Shown: positions 31,310 to 39,764 of the stretch, piece by piece | How positions within the stretch are numbered: the stretch's first letter is position 1 | How the letters are laid out: each line of letters opens with the position of its first letter | Origin: a virus | Length of the DNA stretch: 46,613 nt | Strand: one strand, 5' to 3' | Virus record (IMG/VR): IMGVR_UViG_3300017605_001520 | Span: 1 to 46,613 of that record | Position numbers and translations under genes: made by a program | The notes under the pieces: generated by a model | Database searches by the model: none | Told to the model about the DNA's origin: nothing | The model's input: only the letters and a program-made list of their open reading frames with translations

Positions 31310-32361
31310 TTCTTCACCTTGAGCGGCTGCACGTACACGCGGCCGCCGACGATGATGAGCAGCTCGCGCGAGCCGTCTGTCTTGTCGTACTGCCCGACGT
31401 GCTGGCCCATGAAGCACGGGTTCGTGAGCTGCACCTGGTACGCGGGATTGCCGACGACCGTCGCGTGGTTCGCGCTGTACGAGTCGTCGTTACCGTCGCC
31501 GTTGAAATCGTAGTGGAAGGCCGCCTCGAGCGGGTTCGGCCAGGACTGGCGCGCGTAGCGCCTGCAGGTGTCGATGAGCGACCGCCCGTTGTCGCGCAGC
31601 TCCGCTGGATCGACGCCGGGCCACGGCACCGCAGTGATGGCGTCGATGACGCCGCCGGCGAACGCCGTGTCCGCCTCGAGGTCCGCCGGGATCGCACCGT
31701 CGGAGGTCTGTCCGAAGGTGAGTCGCGCGTCCTCGCTGCGCAGCACGACGGCGTCATCGCCGATGCCGTCGACCGTGTCCTCGAGGTCGTCGTTCACGTA
31801 CAGGTAGAGACTCCCGCCGTCGTCGGAGTACGGGTTGAAGAAGAGGAAGCCGCGGATGGTCGAGTTGGCGACCGTCGCCGCCTCGCACGTGAACTTCTGC
31901 GCGTCGCTGTCGCGCGAGAAGTGCGCAAGGAACGTCCCGTCGGCCTTCAGCTCGAGGCCGTAGCTCGAGCGGTGCGTCCCGTCGGCCACCTCGCGCATGA
32001 AGATGGCGACGCCGTCGTGGTCCGCCGGGTTGCCCGCAGGGCGCACTGCCTTGAAGTGGAAGAAGATCGACCACGGGCCCGCGGGGAACTCCTGCGCCGC
32101 GTGCCACGGCGCGTGCGCGTAGTCCCCGCCGTTCGCGATGACGACGGCGCCGGCGGTGTCGTGCGGGTTGTCGAGCCGCTGCACGACCTGCAGGCCGCCG
32201 CGGCGGCGGATGTCGCGCTTGTCCGTGCGCACGCCGCTCGCGGCGATCGTCGAGCCGCGGTTCACCATGCCGGGCTCGCTCCAGAGGTCGAGCCCCTTCG
32301 CGCCGATCGGCGAGATGCGCGGCTTGTCCCCCGGCCGGTCGCGCTTCCTCTCGGGAGGCAT
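31306..32361 (-). CDS. Concanavalin/LamG-like structural protein
   Basis: 351 residues from ATG 32359-32361, overlapping the adaptor stop by one base. The first 50 residues are basic. Residues about 95-260 resemble a LamG or concanavalin-like jelly roll: GPWSIFFHFKAVRP, DGVAIFMREV, SSYGLELKADGTFLAHFS, SLYLYVNDDL. The C-terminal part has a YDFNGDGNDDSYSAN sequence with a calcium-binding look and ends in a beta strand. This is probably a virion protein that binds glycans or decorates the tail. Function is inferred from fold-like patterns only. Confidence 0.72.
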   Translation of the reverse strand: MPPERKRDRPGDKPRISPIGAKGLDLWSEPGMVNRGSTIAASGVRTDKRDIRRRGGLQVVQRLDNPHDTAGAVVIANGGDYAHAPWHAAQEFPAGPWSIFFHFKAVRPAGNPADHDGVAIFMREVADGTHRSSYGLELKADGTFLAHFSRDSDAQKFTCEAATVANSTIRGFLFFNPYSDDGGSLYLYVNDDLEDTVDGIGDDAVVLRSEDARLTFGQTSDGAIPADLEADTAFAGGVIDAITAVPWPGVDPAELRDNGRSLIDTCRRYARQSWPNPLEAAFHYDFNGDGNDDSYSANHATVVGNPAYQVQLTNPCFMGQHVGQYDKTDGSRELLIIVGGRVYVQPLKVKK

Positions 32362-33104
32362 CACATCACCCCGGAGTTGAACTCGCGGTGCCAGTCGTCG
32401 TCGACCTGCTCGACGCCCGTCTCGTCCTCCGCGCCCTCGTACGACGTGATGAGGTCGTTCTTCAGCCGCTCGAACTCGAGCTTCAGCGGGTCGACGATCT
32501 TGCGGTCGTTCTCGCAGAGACAAATCGCCGTGTAGAGCACGATCAGCTCGTCGAACTCCGTCGGCGTGTTGATCTTGTTGTTGGGATCAGCGGGGATCGG
32601 GAACGCGATGTCCTCGAACGTGTGGTGGTACGTGAGCACGTAGTACCTGGCCTGCGAGCTGACCGGCAGGACGGGTGCGACCTTGCCCGTGGCGCCCGGG
32701 CCGCGGCGCACCCAGTAGCCGGGGCGATCGCCGACGACCGCGACCGGCAGCTCCGTGCGCACGCCGTTCTGCTGCTGCCTCTTGATCTTCGTGAACGACA
32801 CGCGGTTGCGGCCCGTGCCGCCGAGCGCGACGGGGTCGAGCACGAGCGCCAGGTCCTTGACGCCCATGAAGTCCGCCGGCAGCACGATCTGCGTCGCGTT
32901 CGCCGCGAGGAGCGTCTCGGCCGTCACCGTCTCGAAGAAGCCCGACTCGGTGAGGCGGCCGAACACCTGGACGACCTTGCGCCGCGCGTGCGACATCTGC
33001 TCGAGGATCGGCTCGTCGGTCCGCCACCGTCTCGAGCGCTCGTCGTTCGCCTTCCTGCGCGCGCGCGTGACGAGTTCCGAGATGAGCGTGCCTTCTGTCG
33101 CCAT
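32361..33104 (-). CDS. Head-tail adaptor (P22 gp4-like)
   Basis: 247 residues from ATG 33102-33104, overlapping the previous stop by one base. The N-terminal helix TLISELVTRARRKANDERSR and the following LEQMSHARRKVVQVFGRLTE are typical of podoviral connector adaptors that sit below the portal. The middle is beta-rich (QIVLPADFMGVKDLALVL), and the C-terminus is helical and acidic (LKLEFERLKNDLITSYEG). The place between head genes and nozzle gene agrees. Confidence 0.75.
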   Translation of the reverse strand: MATEGTLISELVTRARRKANDERSRRWRTDEPILEQMSHARRKVVQVFGRLTESGFFETVTAETLLAANATQIVLPADFMGVKDLALVLDPVALGGTGRNRVSFTKIKRQQQNGVRTELPVAVVGDRPGYWVRRGPGATGKVAPVLPVSSQARYYVLTYHHTFEDIAFPIPADPNNKINTPTEFDELIVLYTAICLCENDRKIVDPLKLEFERLKNDLITSYEGAEDETGVEQVDDDWHREFNSGVM

Positions 33105-33682
33105 CAGTCGATCCTCGAAATCATGGGCAGTCCGGCGCGCACGCGGTTCATCGCGCGCCGCATCCGCGCCGACATCTCCTGCCGCACCTCGCCCTCGGTC
33201 GCGTAGTCGTTCACGGCCCCGGGCGCGAAGCCGCCGATGCTCGAGGTCCGGTTGGCGACGTGGCGGGTGTGCCAGTACCGCCTCGCCTCGGCCCGGACGT
33301 CGCGCTTGCGCGACGCGCGCCATTCCTCGCGGCGCTCGTCGATCTCCTCCGCCTCACGCCACAGGTCCGACGCGCTCGCGCGGCGCGAGATGTCGCCGGC
33401 GCGCACGACGAGCACCAGGCGGTTGTCGAGCGGGAGGAAGCTGCGCTCCTCGTACGGGAAGGCGGCGCGGAACACGCCGTCGACGCCGAGCCAGCGGATG
33501 ACCACCTCGAACCCGGTGTGCCATTCCCCGTTCCACCAGGCGCGCCTGGTCGCGCCCACGGCGCGCACCACGAGCCAGTGGCCGCGGAAGCCGCACCACA
33601 CGAGCGAGAGGTTCCTGTCGATCCTGCGCAGCGCGTCGAGCACGTGCTGCTTGAAGCCGGGTCCGCGTCCCGAGAGGAGCAA
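33104..33682 (-). CDS. Head-tail region protein of unknown function
   Basis: 192 residues from TTG 33680-33682. GGAGGTGA six bases upstream decides this rare start. Residues 1-95 are beta-rich (RNLSLVWCGFRGHWLVVRAV, FEVVIRWLGVDGVFRAAFPY). Residues 100-150 are a charged helix (LWREAEEIDERREEWRASRK). No family was recognised. Its place suggests a minor head or connector protein. Confidence 0.72.
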   Translation of the reverse strand: MLLSGRGPGFKQHVLDALRRIDRNLSLVWCGFRGHWLVVRAVGATRRAWWNGEWHTGFEVVIRWLGVDGVFRAAFPYEERSFLPLDNRLVLVVRAGDISRRASASDLWREAEEIDERREEWRASRKRDVRAEARRYWHTRHVANRTSSIGGFAPGAVNDYATEGEVRQEMSARMRRAMNRVRAGLPMISRID

Positions 33683-33706
33683 GGCTCACCTCCGCGGGGG
33701 AGTCTA

Positions 33707-34432
33707 CTACTCCGGCGCGGGGACCTGTCTGCGCACGCCGCCGTCGAGTTCGCGCATCGTCGGCTCGTCGGCGTCGCGCAGGATGCTCGCCGGCCCGTCC
33801 TCGGGCAGCTCCGACGGCAGCTCGCGACGCACGGCCACGCCAGGCGTGATGCGGGCGTCGTCCTTCGCGTCGCTCATGAGCTCCGGCACCTCGGCGCCCT
33901 CGACGAGGTCCTGCGTCGGTCCGCGGCGGATGCCCGGGAGCGGGCGCGCGCGCACGGCGCGGATCTCTCGTGCCGCCTCCGCCTCGGCCTCCTGGCGCTT
34001 CATGCCGCTGGCGACCAGGTCGTTGACCGCGCGGGTGTAGTCCGCACGCGCGGCCGCGCGCAGCTCCGCCTCGAACGTCGAGAAGGACGAGTCGGTCGGC
34101 ATGCCGCGGTCGCGGGCGACGGCGTCCGACGGCGCGACGAACGGGTGGTCCTGCTCGCGCGCCCGCGCCGCGTCGATGTCGGTCGGGCCCGCCTCGGTCC
34201 ATGCCTGCTCCGTCGCCGTCGTGAGCACGTCGTGCTTCTTGTGGCTCACGGGGAGGTCTTCGATGAGCACCTCGCCCGAGTTGATCGCCTCCCTGAAGTC
34301 GTCGCGAGGAGGAGCTCGCCGTTCGCGGACGCGCTCCTGCGTCTCGCCGCGCCACGCGCGGCGGCCGCTGCGCCTGTCCTCGGCCGCGCGAGTCGCGGCA
34401 ACCGTCGGGTGCACCGTCTTCTGCTTCGCCAC
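33707..34432 (-). CDS. Hypothetical late protein
   Basis: 241 residues from GTG 34430-34432, with AGGAGGAG upstream. It is highly charged and largely helical or disordered (REINSGEV-like stretches, TFEAELRAAARADYTRAVND, EAEAEAAREIRAVRA). The end is acidic and proline-rich. A short dyad GGAGT/ACTCC at 33699-33713 covers its stop codon. It lies between capsid and adaptor genes. It may be a head-completion or internal head protein; the function is unknown. Confidence 0.68.
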   Translation of the reverse strand: MAKQKTVHPTVAATRAAEDRRSGRRAWRGETQERVRERRAPPRDDFREAINSGEVLIEDLPVSHKKHDVLTTATEQAWTEAGPTDIDAARAREQDHPFVAPSDAVARDRGMPTDSSFSTFEAELRAAARADYTRAVNDLVASGMKRQEAEAEAAREIRAVRARPLPGIRRGPTQDLVEGAEVPELMSDAKDDARITPGVAVRRELPSELPEDGPASILRDADEPTMRELDGGVRRQVPAPE

Positions 34433-34481
34433 GTCGCTCCTCCTCGCTTTGGGACTCGCTGCGTTCGTCGAAGTCGCGCCG

Positions 34482-34703
34482 CTACTCGGCGTCGTCCTCG
34501 TCCTCGTCCTCGTCGTCGTCCTGCTCGACCGGCTCCGGCGCCTTCTTCGCGAGCCGCTCGTCGCGCTCCTTGAGGATCTCGGCCGCGTTCTTCTTCGTCT
34601 GCGCCGGCGTCATCCCGCCGTACCCCTCGCCCTTCTTCGCTGCGCGCACGACGTCGGCGTCCGCCGGCGAGAGTTCGTGCGTCGCGACCTTCGACTTCGG
34701 CAT
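34482..34703 (-). CDS. Small acidic-tailed head protein candidate
   Basis: 73 residues from ATG 34701-34703, with GGAGGTG at ideal spacing. It begins MPKSKVATHELSPADADVVR. The middle is basic and helical, and the last 13 residues are nearly all aspartate or glutamate (QDDDEDEDEDDAE). It lies just downstream of the capsid gene behind a strong hairpin. An internal head, decoration or packaging-related protein is possible. No match was recognised. Confidence 0.72.
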   Translation of the reverse strand: MPKSKVATHELSPADADVVRAAKKGEGYGGMTPAQTKKNAAEILKERDERLAKKAPEPVEQDDDEDEDEDDAE

Positions 34704-34720
34704 CGTTCACCTCCGTAGTT

Positions 34721-34748
34721 GCCCGGGGCGAGTCTCCCCGCCCCGGGC
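34721..34748 (-). terminator. Hairpin downstream of the major capsid gene
   Basis: GCCCGGGGCG (34721-34730) and CGCCCCGGGC (34739-34748) form a perfect 10-bp stem with an eight-base loop, 79 bases after the capsid stop in the leftward direction and before the next ribosome binding site. No T tract follows. It may be a partial terminator or an mRNA 3'-end stabiliser that raises capsid expression above that of downstream genes. Confidence 0.6.
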
Positions 34749-34826
34749 CAGTCACCCCCGCAGGGGCCAGTTCCTTCGCAAGTTGCGGCCTTCGCCGCGC
34801 GAGTGGAAATCAGTCGAGGTCAGCCG

Positions 34827-36065
34827 TCACGCGGGCGTGACGTAGTTGTAGCCGCGCACCTGGTTGCGGCAGTTCTTGATCGCCAGCGTGACGCGCATGT
34901 AACGGTAGGCGATGTAGGCGTCCTTGCGGCCCGAGCCCTGGTCCAGGTGGAGCATCTGGCCGTCGCGGTTCATCCACGTGCCGCCCGGCCGCGGAGCCCA
35001 ACCGAACCGGAACATCCTCTCGTCGAGGAAGTACAGGTAGAGCGGCCAGCTCATGCGGTCGGCGACGATCGGGATCGCGTTCTGCCCGCCCTCGTACGTC
35101 AGAGCGGAGAAGCCTCCCGGGAGCGACTGGATGTTCACGAACCGCTTCTGCGCCGAGAGCACCTTGAAGATGTAGCGGCGCGTCACGTGGTCCGTGAGTC
35201 CGAGCGTCAGCTTCGCGTCCGAGCCGTTCTGCTCCGCCTCGTCGCAGAGCGTCTGCATGAACACCTCGGAGAAGGCGCCGCCCCCGTTCGACACGAGGTT
35301 CGCCTTCCAGAAGTCCTTGCCGGCGGCCGTGCGGTCGATCCCCTGGTGGATCGGCGTGCCGGTGCCGTCGTCCACGTGCGCGAGCAGGCCCGGGGGCTGC
35401 GTCACGCCGTGGTTGTCCTCGCGGATGATCCACGAGTTGTTCGACACGGTGACGTTGGCGTCCACCGTGATCGTGCTCGTGGCCCGGTCGATGTCGATGA
35501 TCTCGACCGAGGCCGCCTCCTCCGCACCGCCGGTCTTGGCGGTCCAGATGTCGATGACCATGCCCACCTCGAGCAGGCGGGTGTCCGGGTTGTCGACGAT
35601 GATCGTGTCGTCCGCGACGACCGCACCGTTGACCTGCGCGAGCGCACCGGAGCCGTCGCCGTGCAGATAGCGAGCGAGCTCCAGGTTCATGCCCAGGACC
35701 ATGCCGTTGACTTCCTCGTCGAGTGCGTACGCGAACGCTGCCGCGTTGCTGCCCTCCGAGACGTCGAGCGCGTGGCCCGTGAGCCGGATCGACCCGTAGA
35801 TCGACGCCAGCGTGGGCTGCGTGTTGTCGTAGCCGACGCGCCGCGGCGCGGGCAGAGCCGTGTCCTCCGCGCGCGCGCCGATGCCCTGGTTGCGCGAGAT
35901 GCGCAGCGGGCAGTTGATGTGGAACGACTTGCCCTTGATGACGATGTCCGCGACCTTGCTCTCCCAACGGGTGAGCAGGACGTGCGAGTTCACCTGGTTC
36001 TCGGTGATCTCGTCGTCGTAGAGCTCCTTCAGGATGTTCGCGATCGTGGTGGTGGTCGCCGACAT
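34827..36065 (-). CDS. Major capsid protein
   Basis: 412 residues from ATG 36063-36065, with AAGGAGG upstream. It forms the icosahedral shell, most likely with the HK97 fold. Typical features are the helical N-terminus (TIANILKELYDDEITENQVN), the loop and long helix (AAAFAYALDEEVNGMVLGMN), an inserted beta domain (about 145-200) and the C-terminal strand region (RYMRVTLAIKNCRNQVRGYN). It follows the scaffold gene by 15 bases, the usual podoviral order portal, scaffold, capsid. Confidence 0.85.
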   Translation of the reverse strand: MSATTTTIANILKELYDDEITENQVNSHVLLTRWESKVADIVIKGKSFHINCPLRISRNQGIGARAEDTALPAPRRVGYDNTQPTLASIYGSIRLTGHALDVSEGSNAAAFAYALDEEVNGMVLGMNLELARYLHGDGSGALAQVNGAVVADDTIIVDNPDTRLLEVGMVIDIWTAKTGGAEEAASVEIIDIDRATSTITVDANVTVSNNSWIIREDNHGVTQPPGLLAHVDDGTGTPIHQGIDRTAAGKDFWKANLVSNGGGAFSEVFMQTLCDEAEQNGSDAKLTLGLTDHVTRRYIFKVLSAQKRFVNIQSLPGGFSALTYEGGQNAIPIVADRMSWPLYLYFLDERMFRFGWAPRPGGTWMNRDGQMLHLDQGSGRKDAYIAYRYMRVTLAIKNCRNQVRGYNYVTPA

Positions 36066-36080
36066 GGGCGGCCTCCTTCT

Positions 36081-37247
36081 TCAGGTAGTGGAAAGCTCCC
36101 GCAGACGCTTCGCGACCTGGTCGACCATCGCCTGTGTCCCGATCCCCGGCCGCTTCGGCTTGTCGCCGCCGCTGCCCTGACCGGCTCCTCCGCCGTCCTT
36201 CCTCGGAGGAGGTCCAGGCGGGACCTTCGATCCGGGGCCGACGGACGGGGGCGCTGACTCGCGCCGCTGCGTCTGCTGGTGGTTGTCCTTCGTGGGCGCC
36301 GCAGGCGCGGCTACCCCGAACGCTTCGACCGCACGGGCGACCATGCCGATGTGGCGATGGTCGACCTTCAACGACTTGGTGAGTCGCAGTCCCGTCGCAA
36401 CCTGGTTGCGAACGATCTGCGCGCGCACCTCGTTCTCGAATCTCCCCGTGGCCGGGTCGAACTTGCCGAAGACCGCCGGGAACTTGGCGATTTCGGCGTC
36501 CACGAGGCGACGGTTCTCGGGCGGAGCGTCCTGCGCTTCTCGGACCTGGTCCCTCTTGACGAGGTCGGCCTGAAAACGCGCTTCCATGCGCTCACGATCG
36601 GCTCGACGGGCGCGCGAGTCGGCGGCTCTCTGGAGCTTGTTCGCGTCCAGCAACGCCTTCTTGTCGCCCTCCCCGATGCCCTTCTCCACGAGCGCGTCGT
36701 ACTGACTGCGCTCCTCGTCACTCAAGTACTCGAGCGAGTCGGCGTCTTCGGGGATCTCGCGTCGACCCCCTCGGCCTGCCTGCCCCGTCCTCATCGTGAC
36801 GGCGAGTTCCGTCTCTTCGAGCTGCCCGGTGAGTTCGTTGTACCGGATGAGCCCCCGCTTGATGTCGCGGTCGACCGCCAGGCGCCGGGCCGCCCGTTCG
36901 ATCTCCTGCTCTCGGTCCTCCGCACTGGGATGCGGAGCGAGTCCTCGCGAGAGCTGCTCTGCGAGTGCTCGCTTCGCATCCGGGTTCTTCGCCACCTCGG
37001 CGAGGCGGATCTGGCGCTTCTGCCCGTCCGGGCCGTCGTAGGTCACCAGGTCGTCGTCGTCGGGCTGCTGCTCGGCCGGCGGGATCTCGCCGCCCTCTTC
37101 GCCGGCGGCCGGGCCACTGGGCGGCGGCTCCTCGGCCGGCGCGTCCTCGCCGCCCTTCGCGGCGCCCGCCATGAGCCGCTTCGCGACTTCGTCCTTGCGG
37201 TCGATTTCAACCTCGCGCGTCGCACCGTCGACCGTTTCCTTCGGCAT
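36081..37247 (-). CDS. Scaffolding protein
   Basis: 388 residues from ATG 37245-37247, with GGAGGGACG in front. The composition is that of a scaffold: acidic, charged and helical throughout (EDREQEIERAARRLAVDRD, DSRARRADRERMEARFQADL), with disordered proline- and glycine-rich ends. Position between portal and capsid genes is the strongest evidence. It would guide capsid assembly and leave or be degraded before packaging. Confidence 0.82.
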   Translation of the reverse strand: MPKETVDGATREVEIDRKDEVAKRLMAGAAKGGEDAPAEEPPPSGPAAGEEGGEIPPAEQQPDDDDLVTYDGPDGQKRQIRLAEVAKNPDAKRALAEQLSRGLAPHPSAEDREQEIERAARRLAVDRDIKRGLIRYNELTGQLEETELAVTMRTGQAGRGGRREIPEDADSLEYLSDEERSQYDALVEKGIGEGDKKALLDANKLQRAADSRARRADRERMEARFQADLVKRDQVREAQDAPPENRRLVDAEIAKFPAVFGKFDPATGRFENEVRAQIVRNQVATGLRLTKSLKVDHRHIGMVARAVEAFGVAAPAAPTKDNHQQTQRRESAPPSVGPGSKVPPGPPPRKDGGGAGQGSGGDKPKRPGIGTQAMVDQVAKRLRELSTT

Positions 37248-37260
37248 CGTCCCTCCGTGG

Positions 37261-39429
37261 TTACGCCGCGACGGGGGCCGCGGCTGGCTGCTGCTGCGGC
37301 GGCATCATACCCGGCGCCGCTTGGGGCGGCCCCTGGCCCGGCGCAGACACGCCGCCCGGCATGCCGCCCATCTGCTGCGCGAGGAGCCACTGGATCAGGT
37401 GCCACTGCGTGTGCGCGCGCACGACGGCCTTCGTCGCCAGGTCCAGCCGCGACCACGTCTCGGTCTTCATGAAGTTGGCGTGCTCGATGAAGTGCACGAG
37501 GTGGTTGTCGACTTCACTCGGCTCCGGTGCGAGCCCGGCTTCCATCATGAGGTTCTCGCGCGCGGCCTTCGTCAGGTCCGCACGGCGCTCCTGCTGGAAG
37601 CGCTTGACCGCGCCGACGTCCATCAGCTCGAGGCCGAGCTGCTTGTCGTGCTGGTCGTTGACGGGGTCGAGGAAGCCACCGTCGCGCAGCGTCTTCAGCA
37701 CGTTCGCGCGGCCGAGCGCGTCGTCGGGCATGCGCGTGTCGACCACCATGCGCACGTCGGTCTGATCCAGCACGTCGGCGCTGCGGAACAGGCGCATCGC
37801 CGTCGAGAGGTTCGTCCCCGAGATGCGGAGCAGCTCCTCCTCGGGCACGTGCCGCTGCACGAGCGCGAGCAGGTACGCGCACTCGTCGGAGAGCACGTCG
37901 TAGTGCATGTCCTTCACGGGCCCGAGGCGCCCCGCGTCCTGCTGGCGCAGGATGTCGAGCTGCACGCCGGAGCTGCGCGCGGACGGCGCTTCGCCCATCG
38001 TCGCCTCGCGGATGCCGGCGATCTCGCGCATCCAGTCGTCGAACAGCGCGATGAGGCCCGACACGGACTGGGGCAGCTCGCCGCCGCGCAGGATGTCCAC
38101 GGCCTCGCTGATGCGGTAGTTGGTCGGCACGCGGATGACGCCGCCCGGCGAGTCGTTCAGGCGGATCGTGTTCTCCTTCAGCGCGACGTACTTCGGCGCG
38201 CTCATGCTGTGCACGATCGCCTCGGCCTTCGACGCCAGCTCGTTGATCGCGCGCTGCAGGTCGATGATGTCGCCCATGATCCCGCGGCCCCAAAACGACA
38301 CGGCGTCCCAGTCGTGGCGGTACACGAACACGGGCCAGCGCTGGCGCGGCATGGGGCGGCCCGGCTCGACCGGATAGATGGGGTTCGCGCCGTTGAAGAG
38401 GAGCGTGTAGTTCGCGACGAGGAGCATGCGCCCGCGCGGGTACCTCGAGGAGCGCGGCAGGTACAGCGTCTTCAGCAGCGTGGAGTCGCGGTCGTGGTGC
38501 GTGTAGCTCGCCCAGTGGTACCTCGACGCCATCGCCTGATAGCGCTGCAGGTAGTGCAGGCCGAGGTTCGACGCGCCGATCGGCTCGCTCTGGATGTACG
38601 GCGCGGCGTCGGGGAAGCGCTGGCGCAGCCACGACACCGCGACTTCGCGGTCGACGAACAACGCCTCGCCGTCGTCGTCGCCGGTCGCCTTCGGGTCCGG
38701 CACCATGTTGAACGGCGTGAGGATGTTCACGCGGTGCTGGCCGCCGGGCTTCGGCGGCTTGCCGTACATCTGGCCCGAGAGGTTCACGCCCTCGGGCATC
38801 TGGAAACTGCCGGAGAGCTCGCCGCCGGCGGACGGCGGGCCGAAGAAGTCCTCCTCGAACTCCAGCTCGTGCGCGGACGTGCCGACGATCGCGGCCAGCT
38901 TGAACGTCGCGGGGAGGATCCTGTCGTAGCGCAGGCGCCGCCAGTAGTGCTCGAGCGCTGCCTTCGCGCCCTCGCCCGAGAAGCGGTCGTCGATGTCGGC
39001 CGTCGCCGAGGTGCACGAGAACCGGACGTGGTCCTTCACGAGGATGGCCGTCGCGTGCTGGATGATCGGCTTCGCCTTGTTGAACGTGCGCCGCACCATC
39101 CACGAGGCTTTCTTGCCCTCCGTGCGCAGCGAGTTGCTGTCGTAGTCCCACGTGCAGTGCTGGTTCCCGGCGAAGAAGGCGAGCTCCTCGAACCACTCGC
39201 GCTCGTGGCCCATCATGTCGCGGCGCCAGCGCTCGTGCAGCGCTTCGACACGCGACGCGAGTTCGTACCCGTCCGCGTCGCCGAGGAACTCCTCGACGCT
39301 GCCGCCCTGGTAGAGGTTGCCGCGCGCCTGGCCGGCCGCGCCCTGGTCGTCACGCCCGGCGATCGCGCCGCCGCCCGCGCCCGTCTGAAGCGCGGTCATG
39401 ACTTCCTGCGCGCGGTTGATGTCAGGCAT
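37261..39429 (-). CDS. Portal protein
   Basis: 722 residues from ATG 39427-39429. The binding site in front is weak. Size agrees with P22-type portals (P22 gp1 has about 725). Residues 60-130 (RVEALHERWRRDMMGHEREW, SWMVRRTFNKAKPIIQHATA) and 380-450 (FWGRGIMGDIIDLQRAINEL) are typical portal helices. The proline- and glutamine-rich tail (GMMPPQQQPAAAPVAA) is disordered. It makes the dodecameric ring through which TerL drives DNA. It lies next to the terminase and the scaffold. Confidence 0.88.
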   Translation of the reverse strand: MPDINRAQEVMTALQTGAGGGAIAGRDDQGAAGQARGNLYQGGSVEEFLGDADGYELASRVEALHERWRRDMMGHEREWFEELAFFAGNQHCTWDYDSNSLRTEGKKASWMVRRTFNKAKPIIQHATAILVKDHVRFSCTSATADIDDRFSGEGAKAALEHYWRRLRYDRILPATFKLAAIVGTSAHELEFEEDFFGPPSAGGELSGSFQMPEGVNLSGQMYGKPPKPGGQHRVNILTPFNMVPDPKATGDDDGEALFVDREVAVSWLRQRFPDAAPYIQSEPIGASNLGLHYLQRYQAMASRYHWASYTHHDRDSTLLKTLYLPRSSRYPRGRMLLVANYTLLFNGANPIYPVEPGRPMPRQRWPVFVYRHDWDAVSFWGRGIMGDIIDLQRAINELASKAEAIVHSMSAPKYVALKENTIRLNDSPGGVIRVPTNYRISEAVDILRGGELPQSVSGLIALFDDWMREIAGIREATMGEAPSARSSGVQLDILRQQDAGRLGPVKDMHYDVLSDECAYLLALVQRHVPEEELLRISGTNLSTAMRLFRSADVLDQTDVRMVVDTRMPDDALGRANVLKTLRDGGFLDPVNDQHDKQLGLELMDVGAVKRFQQERRADLTKAARENLMMEAGLAPEPSEVDNHLVHFIEHANFMKTETWSRLDLATKAVVRAHTQWHLIQWLLAQQMGGMPGGVSAPGQGPPQAAPGMMPPQQQPAAAPVAA

Positions 39430-39443
39430 CCCGCGTCAGGGTA

Positions 39444-39764
39444 TCACGGCTCAGAGGCCCGCGACTCGGAGAGGCGCCTGTAGTAGTCCAGCCGCTTCTG
39501 CGCTTCGGCGAGCTCCACGGTCGACGGATGCTCCTTCTGGAACACCTCGCGCATCCACTCGACCTCGGCCTTCTCGACCTCGTCGAAGCGCGACGTGTCG
39601 ATCTCGAGCAGCTCCGCGATGTCGCCCTGCGGCTTCTCCTCGGCCTCCTGCCGCTCAGGCACTACGGGCTTGTCCTTGAGCGTGCGCACCACGATCCACG
39701 CGGCCAGCACGACGGCGGCCGCGAACGCGACGCCGGCGATCGCGATGCCCAGTCCGGTGCTCAA
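39444..39764 (-). CDS. Small membrane-anchored coiled-coil protein between TerL and portal
   Basis: 106 residues from TTG 39762-39764. The stop of TerL overlaps it (TTGA), and GGAGG precedes it by five bases. Residues 4-27 (GLGIAIAGVAFAAAVVLAAW) are a clear membrane segment. The rest is acidic coiled coil (DEVEKAEVEWMREVFQ, VELAEAQKRLDYYRRL). It may be a second i-spanin- or holin-like protein or a membrane tether for packaging. No family was recognised. Confidence 0.72.
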   Translation of the reverse strand: MSTGLGIAIAGVAFAAAVVLAAWIVVRTLKDKPVVPERQEAEEKPQGDIAELLEIDTSRFDEVEKAEVEWMREVFQKEHPSTVELAEAQKRLDYYRRLSESRASEP

